Source of the DNA: Bombus terrestris | Lineage: Eukaryota; Arthropoda; Insecta; Hymenoptera; Apidae | Length of the DNA: 64,000 nt | Reading direction: 5' to 3' | Assembly (NCBI RefSeq): GCF_910591885.1 | Contig: NC_063279.1 | Coordinates: 1,116,001-1,180,000 of the forward strand | Shown here: piece by piece, positions 1-12,700 of the stretch | Position numbering within the stretch: the stretch's first letter is position 1 | Layout of the letters: each line of letters opens with the position of its first letter | The notes under the pieces: model-generated | What the model was told of the DNA's origin: nothing | Database searches by the model: none | What the model saw: only the letters and a program-made list of their open reading frames with translations | Program-made: the position numbers and the translations under genes

Positions 1-1223
1 TAGGTACACTGCCGGACATAAGTGCTACTACGCCTACTGATATTTTATATTTTCTAGGTATTTTCTAGGTATTTTATCGTAAATTTCTTACTTTACTCCT
101 ATCTCTTGAGATATACACTAATAAATAAAGTAAAATTTTTCTTTGCATCTTTTCCGGTAGATACAACGAGTAAAATGTCCCGATGCTCGTAGCTGGTGGT
201 ACATTTACCGTATAGATTACTGCTCGAGAGTTTAAGAACCTTCTTATTTGCGAAGCGACGTATAAAAGGGTAGGATGATTTTATTCTTGATAAAGAAATT
301 CACGCGTATTTCGTGTATTTTTGCACGTATAACGCGTTCGATGCGTTTTATATTTCAAGCTAGTCGAAATGACATAAATGATCGTAAAGTAAACGCTCGA
401 AAGTTTTATCTTTCCGATCTTGCATACGATTCGTTATCAACCGTTTACATAAAATTCATCAAACTACTCAAACTACAAGACCATCGTTCGTATTGTACGA
501 GTCGAAAGTCTCGAAACTGCCTTTGGTTTGATCGCTTTAAATTCACGGTCGCGATTCCCTGCAGTGAATTGCAGCAACTTCGACTCTCGGCATATTCACG
601 AGTTTAACGATCTTGAGCGATAAAATCGCAGGATCAATACGGTGTTTATTGTTTGGAACGTTGTTGTAAAATAGTATGATTCACGAGTACACCGTTTCGA
701 GTAGAAATCAAATTTCAGTAAAATGCATAGTTTGTAAGATTCAGAGGTTGTCATTTTCGAACGAACGTATTCTCAAGTAACGGAGATGTTAAGAATAGAA
801 CACAATGGTAGAAAAATCGGGGCGGTGCAATTTCTGGACTTTTTCGCAACGGAGATTTTTACGTAACAGAGAAAATACAAGTTTTCCGTTGCTTTGGAAA
901 CGCGAGTACGCGTGGCACCGCGTCGAAAGTGAAACGAGTTCGGATGCAACTGCACTCATTCAGCCGTAGATGCAACGTGACTGCGATTCCAGGAGCCGTT
1001 GCACTCATTTGTCTTCCTAATTCGATCTTGTCGTGGTTACACATCTCAGAAACGAAGTGCCCTGATTCGCTTGCTCGAGCTTCGAACGACCGTTCAAACT
1101 CGTTCCCTGAGACTCACGAGTACCCTTATCTTAAGTATTTCGCAACTTTGTTTGAGAAGTTCTTGAATTATTTCTTCCTTTTACTCTCAAGTAAAGTCTT
1201 TAAATTTAATTTTAATCAACAAC

Positions 1224-1242
1224 TATATATATATATATATAT
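1224..1242. repeat. TA dinucleotide microsatellite
   Basis: About nine to ten TA units in an AT-rich stretch. Simple repeat with no further structure. Confidence 0.9.
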
Positions 1243-4200
1243 TGCAAAATTATAAATATACTACGACATTTGAAAGATCATAAAGTATCTACAAGTGCGT
1301 TACAGAACTTGAAATCGACTACTTCAACGCTATCGACTACTTTGAACGAAGATTCAGAAAATCCTGCAAAGAGAGAAAATGCAGAAGATAAAAAAAAGGA
1401 AAGCCAAAAATCCTGGTAAACGGAAAGACTATCAGCGAGATGTTTCAAACGTTGTATCCTAAAGATTAAAAGATGGACAAAAATTGTTCAACCCTGGCTT
1501 CTCATCCTGGCGTCGAAATGTCAGATCGAAGCAAGGGCTCGGATGGCATTTTGGGGTAGATGACGAGCCGCCTGGTTAGGAAGTCTGTACACGCGTCTAT
1601 TGCACCATCGTCGTCCGTCTCTTGGAATCGCGACGCGGGCCGGCACGTAAATGCCAACGATCTCGAATCTTTCGACCGCTGCGCCGCGCCAGCAGGTTGC
1701 CAGGCAAATCGATGGCTCGCGACCAGAGATGGTCGCGAACCCAGGCCACATGGAATGTACCCTTTGCTTGGTGAACGATTTCGTTCGCGCGAGAACGATT
1801 TAATAAGCGTGCGTCCTCTTCTTCTCTCTCGCAATTGTTATCCAAATCGAACATGGTATAATTTGATGTTTCGTGTGACGAACGATGAATGGAGTTGATC
1901 GTTACGTTGTTTCGTCGAGTCTGCAATTAGGCGAACGTAAATTATGGTAACTGTGAGATCGAGGATTGATTTGTGACATCGTCGATAGAATTGTTAGCGC
2001 GATTGCCAGGTTGGTGAGAAAGAACGAGAATCCTATGAGTGTTGTTTGATAGCGATCGAATCTGTGACAGTGTTTGGACGATTTTCACATTCTTAAGTAT
2101 TTTCGACACTCTTAAGTATTAATTATCAATACTTGGACGATTAATGAAATTTGTGAATGAATTCCTGATTTGAAATGTAGCGATAATTTCATTTAATTAC
2201 CTTTGCTAAATGTGATATAATATCTAATATGATTAAGTACGGTATGCTAATAACGATAAGGAAAGTAATAAGATTGCTGGGCAGTATATTAATCATCGGC
2301 TGGTAGTTCTTTCGTTCGAATAAAGACACCATGGTCGGTGGTAATACGTAGGTTGTCGCGCGCGAAGGAAGATCAAAATCGTGAACGTTTCATCTACGCG
2401 TCATAGCGAACGTGACTTTTCTTAAAAATTAGCGAATACATTTGGTAGGTCGGACACAAGTCCGAAAAAAGTGAAATCGTCTATGTCACGTTTTTGCTTG
2501 GCTCGCGTTGGCACATCGGTTCTGCGAACAACCACGTCACGGACTTGTGTATTGGTATCGAAATCTCATTGTGAAACGACGGTGAACCGGCTCTGGCCGG
2601 CGTTTATCGTTAAATTCAGCTACAGGAATTTGCCCTTTTCCGAGGCGGAGAAGAAGCATAAACGACGTCGTCGAGAAACCGAGTGTGCGTGCTTAACGAT
2701 TCTATTATTCGATTATTCGGATGCTACCCATCCTGGTATGACCTGGTATCACCTCCTTGAAAAAAGCGCGAAGAAGAAGAAGAAAAAGTGGTAGTCGAGG
2801 AATCTTCGAGCTAAAGGGAAACGCCGAATATGTAACGATCTTTGGAATTTGGAGAAATTTTATTTGAAAAATTCATTGGAAATTTTTTTAACCTTTGCAA
2901 ACTTGATTTTGATATAAGAGAGTTACGAGAATTAGAAAATCGTGTGATCTTCGAAGCGAGGTGAATGACTAAACAAATCGATTTCTAGATGATGATCGTT
3001 ATCTATTCATTGAATCGATCTTCCTCGTAAGATGTTTAGATCCCGCGAAGCGATGGTTATTCAAATTGGTAGATAGCAAGAAGGAAGTGCGCGTCTTCTA
3101 CTTGGGTTCGTCTCAATGATTCGCGTGATTGAAAGCTAGCTTGGTATTCTCAGTGTCGCGAGATGCATTTAGAAAGCGATGAAAAACAACGATCTGCATT
3201 ATGAGTCACGAAACGTGTCGCACGTTCTTCCGAATCGAAGATTTTGTCTCACATTTTGAAGAGCGATCGATTCAACTTTGTAAACCTAATCCGCTTCGTT
3301 CGCGTGTCTTAAGGCCGATGAAAATAACTGTTCTATTACGTATACACTGTCATTCGCGAGTTTCCAGACGTCTTATATCTTTAATAAAACTTCGATATTT
3401 GATGTAAATTACGATCAGCTACTGTCGTTTCCATTTAACGTGTCAGGTTGATGGTCCATCGTGTGCTTTTACGATCGCGCAAATTTTTCTATTTTCGAAG
3501 CAAACATCGTGTTATGCTTTTCTAACCGGAGTATTTTTCCATCTGACATTCCGCGAAACGAAACTACCAAACTTTGTTTTAATTTCTCACACATCGACGA
3601 TAGATGAACGAAAGTGTCAATATCAAAATGCTCATCAAAACTTTAAAGTTCACGGATAAATGTCCAATTCCTCTGAAAGCGAAAGGTAGCCAGGCGCTAC
3701 GAAACCGAAGCTCCCCGATTAGCGTAACAAATTACATAATCGTCGTTTCTTTCGCGTCGATCGCGAGATCACGGCGAATTAAACTATTCGTAAAAAAAAA
3801 AAAAAGGAAAAGAAGTAAAAAAAAAAGAGCAGAAGATAATAGCGCTTTGTCCTTCGAGGCGAAAGACTTTTATTTTTATCGCGTGACAAGGATTCCTTCG
3901 GCAGGGAAGAAAATCGAAGAAGGAAACAAGGTCCATTATCCTTCGAATGGTATCTATTTAAAGGAATGATCGCGTCGAATGCCAATGATCGTTTGCTCGC
4001 TGCTCAAAAAATGCGCACACCTGCGAAAACATTACTATGCTTTGAAACCCGTGCCTGAGCAACGAAATTCTGTTCGATGATCGGCTAATTTGCTAAACCA
4101 GAGCCGTTGACGCGTCGATCGCGCGGTAAATGCATCATGGGGCTGTTCAATGGCCCATGCTGCGTCAGAATATAAATTTAATGGCTCGGGTCTTTGAGTA

Positions 4201-5675
4201 GGTGAAACGATCGTGAGTTTTATACGAACGAATTTTAGCGCTGAAATTATCAAGTCAGTTAAAACGCGACCGATTTCAGGTTTTCACATTGACAATTACT
4301 AAAAACGTGTAGGAACTTTTGCCAAAATTAATTTATCAAATTCTTTTTTACCTTCTAAACGTTGCAACGACTACTTCGCCTTGGATATTTCGCGTATCAC
4401 GGAATTCCCGTGCATTCTCCTACTTTTCGTACGTTTCTCACAAACGAACAAACATTCGTAGTTTCAATATTATATCTTCAAATTCTTGATTCTATCTTGA
4501 AAACCATCGAGCCAGAAAATTTTGTTTTTGAATCGTCGCGCGATCCCACGACGATTTGTAACACGATCGTTAATCGATTAAGTTCTTATATCCTCAAGGG
4601 CTGTGGCGTCGTTTGCTAACTTTGGCAAATGAATTTTAATGCCAAGTTTTAATGCTGCATTTTAACGAAGATGATAATTGTGGGTTATTCAATTAGATTT
4701 TAAGATAAATTTTCCTCAAAGACGGTAAGTTATAAATGTGAAACGTCGAGACTTTCTTATGAACGCACTTGACGACGTCTAATGCAATTTAACGAAGGTT
4801 TTATTATGACGTCTGCCGTGTCGTTTAATTGGAACGAGATCAGCGGTTCGTTTCTATCGACTCTTACATTCTTGCGCATAATTTACGATCTTGTTTATTA
4901 CATGGATAAACAACTACTGTCTTTCATATTCAAATTACCGAATCCACGGAGTTTCAATTAGAAGTCTGTACTCGAGAGATTGCAATTAATTGGAATATTG
5001 TCTGAGAAAAGTTTGACATTGAAATATCGATTTAAAGCATAGCCGATGAGTCTACGCAATAGTTTCCAGAGATATGTTGTTCTTAATCCTTTTCTTAATT
5101 TACAATTCCGTTTCCGAAGCTTTAACTTACGCGCAATTCTCTTTGCTTAGGAATCCATTTTATTTGTTTCGTAGAATTTTCGCTTTCAAAGTTATAACAT
5201 TTAATAACGTCGTTTCCCTCGGTTAAAATATCCTATTTAGCATTTTTTTCATTTTCGCGCTACGAATCTTCGCGTTTTAAATTAAATTAAGAGCAGAACG
5301 AAGACGACGCAAAGATGAAATAAGAAAAGGAACTTCGGATTTCCTCGGTTTCGAAATGGCAGAGAGAATGTTTTTTAATTAAAGAGGGCAACACGCTTAT
5401 TAATATGGATATTTTCAAGACTTAATTTCCTCCATTAAATTATCTACTTCCACAAAACAGAGGCTACTTCCTCGAATAAGATTCACATAATTATGCTGGC
5501 GAATTATTCGAAATACTTTCCCATTTCCGTAATGAAGAACAAAAGGGAGAAACGAGTAACAATGGCGATTAGTCGGAGACAAGATCAAAGACGCGCTCGA
5601 TCACGATCAGCGATTCTCTCGGATGATCTTTGAGGTCGGTACGTGAAATCATCTCGATCGTTATCAGGGTACGAG

Positions 5676-5699
5676 GCACGATTCCATTGGAAATCGTGC
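5676..5699. repeat. Short perfect-stem inverted repeat in a CpG island
   Basis: Arms GCACGATTCC and GGAAATCGTGC pair around an ATT loop with one bulged A. It sits inside a GC-rich island (about 5660-5890) that has no convincing coding exon. It could be a protein-binding palindrome or an RNA hairpin; function is unknown. Confidence 0.5.
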
Positions 5700-8600
5700 G
5701 GCCCTGGCGTGACATATGCCGCGACGGTGAAAGGAAAAGAAGAAGAGGCAACCGCGACGATATCAGCCGAAGCCTTCGAGGCTGGCTCGAGCTTTCTCTG
5801 CCCGCGGCCAAAGCGAACGGAAGCCTCGTCGTGTCCGCAATGTTAGACACCAGGCTCCATCTAGTGCGATCTGCTGGATCTTCTATGTCGTGATCCATGA
5901 TCCATGATTCCGATTTAACGATCGAGTTAAAATCCTTTCATTAAAACATCGACTAACAATAAATTAAATACTCGTTCCAGCAGAAATGTTAATTATACCG
6001 GTATAATCTCTCTTATAATTGTAAAAAGAAGTTTATAAGCTCGTTCGATTTATAGCTTTACAAAATTATCGGATTCGAATTTTGTAGCCAAAAATATTTC
6101 TTCCCTTCTCGAACGTATTGCCGCGTGATCGATTCGTAAGCCATGACCCGGATTTTACAAGTACAAGTAAATATGTTTGGAAAGAAATTAAACGTTAAAT
6201 ATAGAACTCTAATTCCGTTTAAAAGAGCAGCAAATTAATATCGTTTAATATCTACGATATTTATTTCAAACGCGATACAGCATTTATCAAAAGTTTCTAT
6301 TTCTTTCCACGCGATAAACCTCCGCAAACGCCCCATTCCCAATTCAGTTTTAAATTACTTCCAAATAAAAAATCATTTCTTTAATAGTTATAAATCGTTT
6401 AATCGTTAAATAGTTATAAATAGTTATAGTTTGTTTAATAATTTCTGAAAGTTTCTTATCGATCTAAATTATAGCCTACGTTTTACAAATCGCAACATCA
6501 AGGGATCGTCGATTAGAATCGTCGATTAAAGCCGATCGAATAATAGCAACGTTCGCAGAGAGCTTATCGACGAGAAAGCAAGGGGAAAACAAGCTTTGGC
6601 TCGTTAATTCGCCTTTTGTAATTCAGTCCGACGTGGCCAGCGTTTATTGGCGCGATACTGAAATCCAGGGATTCTGCGGCAACGATTCGAAGAGAAAAAT
6701 CGAACCAGCCTCTTCTCCTTCGCTTCCACCCCTCGGTGAAAGAGCTACGTATAGACAGTCGGAGCTATCTGTTGCATCTCCAGGACTTGACCCCACTCGT
6801 CCTTGGCCGAATGATCCTGGAATCACCCTCGAACCACCCCTTTTCTGCACGCGTGTCTCTAATGGCGCCCCTAGCAAGCAGCAACCATTTTATTTGCTAT
6901 GGTGTACGCGCTGCTTGAGCGCGATTAAGCCTTTTAGATTAATTTCTAAAATGGAAATTAATCTAAATTAATTAAAGTTTAAAGTATAATATAGGCGAAC
7001 GATGTTTACGATGACGTTGGTTTACGAGCTTCGCGAAGAATCGCAGTCCGTTTAATGAAAAAGTTGTTAACTGACGTGGGAATCGTACGTTTTAAATTTC
7101 TGCTACGTTCATGGTAATTTAAAAGATCGATGGAAATTGGAGATTTTTCTATTAAATAATTAGTAAATCTTGGACACTTATGACAATAAGCAGAAAGCAA
7201 TTACGCGCAAATAATTATGGTCGGTGATATTTTGCACGAAGAGCACTGATTCGAGTGGATTTGAGAAATTCTTCAGAATGTGAAACGATATTTTGACGTA
7301 ACATCTTCTCGAATTAATCCCCTGTCAAATTACAAGATATCAATTAAAAATCGGGACCGCTTCCCTAGAGAAATTCATAGAGTAGCTGCAACACGGAGAA
7401 AGATGAGAATCCTCTGTTCGAGATTGGAAAGCTAATTTTAGCATCGTTCTATGAATCTTTAATTCTCATGCGCGCTTCCTTGCCACGGTGAATATTTCTC
7501 GACGAGGCAACCTGAGCTATTACCATTGAATTTCGTTTGGGCGCTGAAAAGAGACATAATGTTCCGGAGACGAGATGGAATTTTAATTGACTTTATCCGA
7601 TACTAACGGTGAAACATTTAAACAGAGCATAGACGCTCTACTTTAAATATACCAACGCTATACTGAATTTTTATGGCTTTCTGGAACGTTCAAAACGTTG
7701 ATCAATTGTTAAGTAGTACCGTGCATTTGCATGTAAATCGAAAAGATTCCTGACATTTGATAAATTTAAAATACATTACCGTTAAACGAGTATATTTGTT
7801 TAGCTTGAATTATTAACTGTAATTAACCTTAATTGATTAATAAATAATTTGTTAGAGCGCAATATGCGCGATATTAAAGTACGATATATCAAAGTTAAAT
7901 AACATATTGCAAAGGTAGATTCGTTTAAAACGATAGATGCTCGAGATGACTAGAACTTTCTAGGTAAGCCAATAGCTGGGCAAATAAATGGGACAAGTTA
8001 CCTGAAATTCGACAAACGGGACGCATTAGTCGATAACGCTGCGGAACAATGCGGTGGAAGCTACGCGTAGCATCTTCCTTTTGCATAATACGCTTATCGT
8101 AGCGACAGGAAGCTCGGAAAAAGATGAACAATTAACGAGTAGAAATACGAAACGAGAATTTTCCTTACAGAAATATCGCAAAAATATTTCAAGGATAGAT
8201 CCAGCCACCAGACACTCGTCTCAACTCGGCGAACCTTTATCTCGTCAAGGATAACGAGCTTTGTCGCTTAAAGTAAGTACAATCGATGCAGAGAACGAAG
8301 AAAATCGACATCTCAACAATGGTATTACCTCGAACGTGTAAGAAAACCGACTAAATATAGAATTTAATGTTACAACCCGGCAGTACGATTCAATACAACA
8401 ACTGAATACAGTTACTTTCACAAGGGTGTTATTCCTATTTTCTTCCTTGCACACAACCACAAGTTCTTGTCCCCTTTCCCTCGTACGATTCATAACTCGT
8501 TTCCTACGCAATCTTATCGCGTTTCGTATCTTCTACACGTACAATCATCAACCGATTCAATTCAATACGTACGCCGCGGAAATATAATATATTGCTGAAA

Positions 8601-9639
8601 ATACCTTCTTGACGCTAGATAGTACATGTACAGGATTTTACATGTTTTCTATTCGTGTTACTAATGATCAAATAATGTTAATATACGATTAATATAATAT
8701 ATTTAATAGTATTAAATAATATTAATGCAAAATGACGAGAATTAAAATTATACGATGAAATTATGCGACTATGATATGTAAGATTTTATCAAAATTATAT
8801 CACTTGCACATTTTTACTAATTAGGTTTTCCAGTTAGTAGTAATAGTAGTAAATTAGTAATTAGGTTTCGTTTTAATGTTAAGGATAGTTTAATTAAATT
8901 AATGGATAATGGTAATTCATAAATTTGTGAAGTTATTGCCAACTATGTTGGACCAACCACCAATATATGTATCGGAATACTAACCTATATATGGGAATAT
9001 ACGTTATAATTGGTACGTTGCTAATTAATCATATCGAAAGTAACAGCCAATATATCAACTATAATATATGTTTCCATACATAGTTTAAAATCGATCATCG
9101 AACCACACGGAATCCGAACACGCCCACCTTTCTCCAGGAATTTTTCGATAAAAGTCGAGCGATTTAAACTCAAAATCCATAACCGTGACCACTCGAACTC
9201 GAAAGGACGAGACAACAAGGAGTCGCGATCGAGAAAAGAAGCTTCGAATTCTGTGATCGACGTGTGGTAAAGCTCCAGGAGCCGATCTTGTCGCGATAAA
9301 TTGAATTTTATCGCGGGTTATCGCCACGAACCTAAAAATTTTCCGGCAGAGTTTCAAGATCGCTAGGGTAATCCTTCGAGGGACGAGCTTTGAAAATTGC
9401 GGTATCGTTTTTTCATGGAAGTATTAATCAGTATCGATCTATGTGGAACCAGCTTTTAACGAGAAATCTCAGAATGAAAAAAATGAATCGAACAAGGTTG
9501 AACATTTTTATGGGACGAGAGAATGCTTTTTGTAATTTCTAACACATCGATAGTTTTACAAAGCCTCAGAGGAAAATTTTTGCAATTTACATTCCTATTA
9601 CAGTGGAAACAAAAATTCTTCTGCGGTAGCCACGATTTA

Positions 9640-10025
9640 ATAAGCAAAGGCAGACGAAACGTTAATTGCGTATCACGTGAGAATTATACAATTCCAAGTG
9701 AGAACAACGCACTGTTTGTATCTTACGATAATTTATCACCGCATTGATTAAAACAAATTCAGAGTTGTAACATATTAAATACGATCTAAATTCTATTCTT
9801 ATCAAGATCAGTTTCACGAGATAACCCTGAACACGCTTTTTGTATTACGTTTCGCAATTTAACAATGGCAGAAAGACCAAACGTTAATTTCATATCACGC
9901 GAGATTTACATGTTCAGAGCCAGAAGAATAAAAAGCCACGTTTGTCTTACAGAAATTTATCTTCGAGTTAATTTAAACAAACTGGTAATTTATAACTCAT
10001 TAAATATAATTTAAATTCCCCTTTT
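9640..10025. repeat. Diverged tandem duplication, about 220 bp period
   Basis: Two neighbouring blocks, about 9649-9800 and 9870-10020, share an ordered series of words: GGCAGA, AAACGTTAATT, TATCACG-GAGA, GATTTA/AATTTA, ATTAAATA and ATCTAAATT/AATTTAAATT. The order and spacing are kept while many bases differ, so this looks like an old tandem duplication rather than chance. No coding frame runs through both copies. Confidence 0.55.
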
Positions 10026-10788
10026 GAACAACACGAGTGAATAATGTTTCGATTTTCGTCGCACGTGCCTGCAAAGCAACAGCCTCTCGCGTTGCCAATG
10101 TAATCGTTGCTGGTATCGGTGTTTCCACGTGGAGAACGCTAGGGCGAGAAGTCACGCGAGCAGAACGAGTGCCCGTAAACCGTCACGTGAGAATTCTCGA
10201 CGACGTCGGTTCCGAAATGCGTAGAATCGACAGGCAACTTTTGTCGGATATTCCTCTGGCGTTATATTCGAGAGAAAAATCTGGTGGAAAGACACCGTGA
10301 CCGCCTATCTGTCTGGAAAAATTTCTCGTAGAATAAAGATATGTATTTATAGTTTGTATGCATGTTCGGCTGCACGAGAGGCATAATCTAAACGGATGTG
10401 CGAAGGATTCTGTCTTCGAGGCTGTCTTTTTTGCCATGGATAATAAGGACGTTCATTTTTAGACGTTTAACAGCACGAAAGAAAATTCTGAGTTTTATTT
10501 TATACCCGATCGCGTGACAAATCGTTCGTGAGTTACTTCGCTGAAAAAGTAAATGAACAGCAGCTGATTATAGTGATTTCTACGCTATATAGGGTAAGAA
10601 AGTTATGTATAAGCGAGCATGAGGTGATTCTTCGTAAAAAGATGTATAGAGATATAGAAATTTGTTCATTAGAAGCTTCGTTCTCGAGAAGATCGATTTC
10701 GACAATTTGCCGAGCATACTTGAACCGAATAAATCAAAAATGTGAAATAAAATTTGGTTTAAACCGTTTAAGGTTTCGCTTCGATCTC

Positions 10789-10808
10789 AAAAAAAAAAAA
10801 AAAAAAAA
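10789..10808. repeat. A20 homopolymer
   Basis: Twenty consecutive A residues after an AT-rich segment that contains AATAAA-like words. It could be the tail of an old retroposed sequence, but I find no matching target duplication, so it is called only as a homopolymer. Confidence 0.8.
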
Positions 10809-12499
10809 TAGAATTTCCACGTGTTTGTTAAGACTTGGTCTAGTATTTTGTTCTATATTTTGCAACTTACTGTCACGTGTAGAATAACATCCTGTCGATT
10901 GTTTCTCCTGTCTGGTCCAGAATTTGCCACGTGCAAGTACACTTGATAATTTGACAAACTCGCTTTTTTCGAAAAGGAAACGTCGTAAATTTTATTCCAT
11001 ATTTTCTTCTCATCTCTTCGTAAGCGATCGCCTCGTGCCTGCTTTTACATAATTTTCGATTGCACTTTGTATATTACCGTTTATCGATACTTGCACAATT
11101 TACATCGAACGAATTTTTTTAACGAAATTGGAAATTTTGGTATTTGGTCGATTATGAAACTTTGTGAAATCGAACGAAGTAGATTGATACGACAAATGAT
11201 TGATTATTAATACGGAATTGTTAGAAGCGTGCCTATAGTATCAAGAGGCGTCGTTAATTTATTATTTGATCGAATTTTCGTGAAATCTTCGAATGGCGAA
11301 ATTCGAAGCAAAATATTTGTTGCAATATATTTGTTGCTCTGCAACTCGTCACCAAAAAATCGAAGCGATGCTTCAGCGTTTTGCGTTTGTGTGATAACAT
11401 TTAGTACCTGTGCATCGTGACGTTTATCATTTGTACGTAAGTTGCATTTCTCTTGGTGTGACAACGACAAGCATGAATAAACGATTGATTTGTAGTAAGG
11501 ATATTTGCGGAAGATATTAATAAACTCTATTTATATATTTGGAGGAATTTCAATCATGTTTAAGTGGAAATAAAATTTTGCGCAAGTTCCGCTGGTTCCC
11601 TGTTACGTACGTGTACTTTATCCTTGAAATTACTTCGAAGAGCAGCTATTCCATTTAAAGTTCCTATAACTTTTGCTGTTTCAGAATTGCAAATTATCTT
11701 GAGAAAGTACAAAACAAAAATCATCTTTGCCCTTCGGAACTAATATACGAAATCTCCACACGATCTCGATACGATTGGCAAATAAATGATTAAAGAAGGA
11801 AATGATCTCCTTCTGAACGTACGATATCGAGTCTATATTGATTTATACATAGGCAGTATTAGTTCTAATTGTTATTCCAATTAACGATACGTTGAACTTT
11901 ACACCGTCCAGGATCTTCACCTTCCTCGTCTTAAGGAACCTTCTTGATAAAACCAATAAAGTCGGCTAAGCTATCCAAACACTCTTCCGCCCTATCTTCA
12001 TCGTCCGATCTCTCTAAATCCACTAAATCCAACCCAAACAATTCCTTATTAACCAGAATTTCATTCCCCGTAATTCACATTCTTTTCACATATCTAGGAA
12101 ATGGTTATAGTAAACCTAAAGCATCAACAGCTAAACGTTCCACATCGATTCCAGCCACAAGTCCATGACGTGACAACAAATTTCGAAGAATCCCACAGGA
12201 TCTACCTAATTCGCCCCAAGTCAAACACATCGATTCTCCGACCCCTAATCACGTATCAAACTTGGACAATCCCGGAAAATGAAGATCAACACCCGGAAAA
12301 TAAAGGGCCGGATGGATGTCCATTCGCGCGAAAATCAATCTATCAAACTGATTCGTCGAGTTTATATTCCCGTTTCTTCCGATTCTTTGAAACGTACCGC
12401 GTTCCAGGTTTTATATTTTTCGGCCTTAACCATTTTCACGACGATGCGGCGCAAGTTCGTCAAGAAGAAAACAGCTAGTTTTGCCTGCACACACGGCCT

Positions 12500-12700
12500 A
12501 GCCTGAACGGGTTGGGCATATCGATCTCGAGAGAGGCAAAGATCGTCCTGCATGAAGCTTTCTGGCGGTCGAGTGGGGTGTCAGGGGCGTACCACGGGGC
12601 TCGACGCCACCTGCGATGACCTTGACCTACGGGGTTCCTCTCGCGCCGGCGTCACGTCCTCGCCCTCTTCCATCGCAACCGCTTTTCTCTCTGTTCGGTT
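12500..12700. promoter_or_regulatory. CpG-rich island, candidate promoter or enhancer
   Basis: This block is clearly GC- and CpG-richer than the AT-rich DNA around it and holds no long convincing coding frame. It contains a direct repeat of nuclear-receptor half-sites (12617-12628) and a CRE-like GCGTCACGTC near 12650. It lies about 1.8 kb before the proposed first coding exon of the plus-strand gene, so it may be that gene's promoter or a 5' untranslated exon. That link is inference. Confidence 0.35.
12617..12628 (-). promoter_or_regulatory. Nuclear-receptor type element (AGGTCAAGGTCA on minus strand)
   Basis: The plus strand reads TGACCTTGACCT, two TGACCT half-sites with no spacer. On the minus strand this contains TCAAGGTCA, the extended half-site bound by monomeric nuclear receptors such as FTZ-F1 and ERR. 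The match is exact, but a single 12-mer can occur by chance; its place inside a CpG island makes it somewhat more credible. Confidence 0.4.

Noticed and set aside
1502..1926. Overlapping open frames on both strands in a GC-rich block
   Set aside because: No frame shows a domain or splice structure; simultaneous openness on both strands points to base composition. Kept only as a candidate island.
6633..6971. 112-codon plus-strand open frame
   Set aside because: The peptide is Pro/Ser-rich without a known domain and the minus strand is also open; the GC peak may be regulatory. Not enough to call a gene.
10740..10808. Possible retroposed sequence ending in A20
   Set aside because: No target-site duplication and no recognisable upstream body were found.
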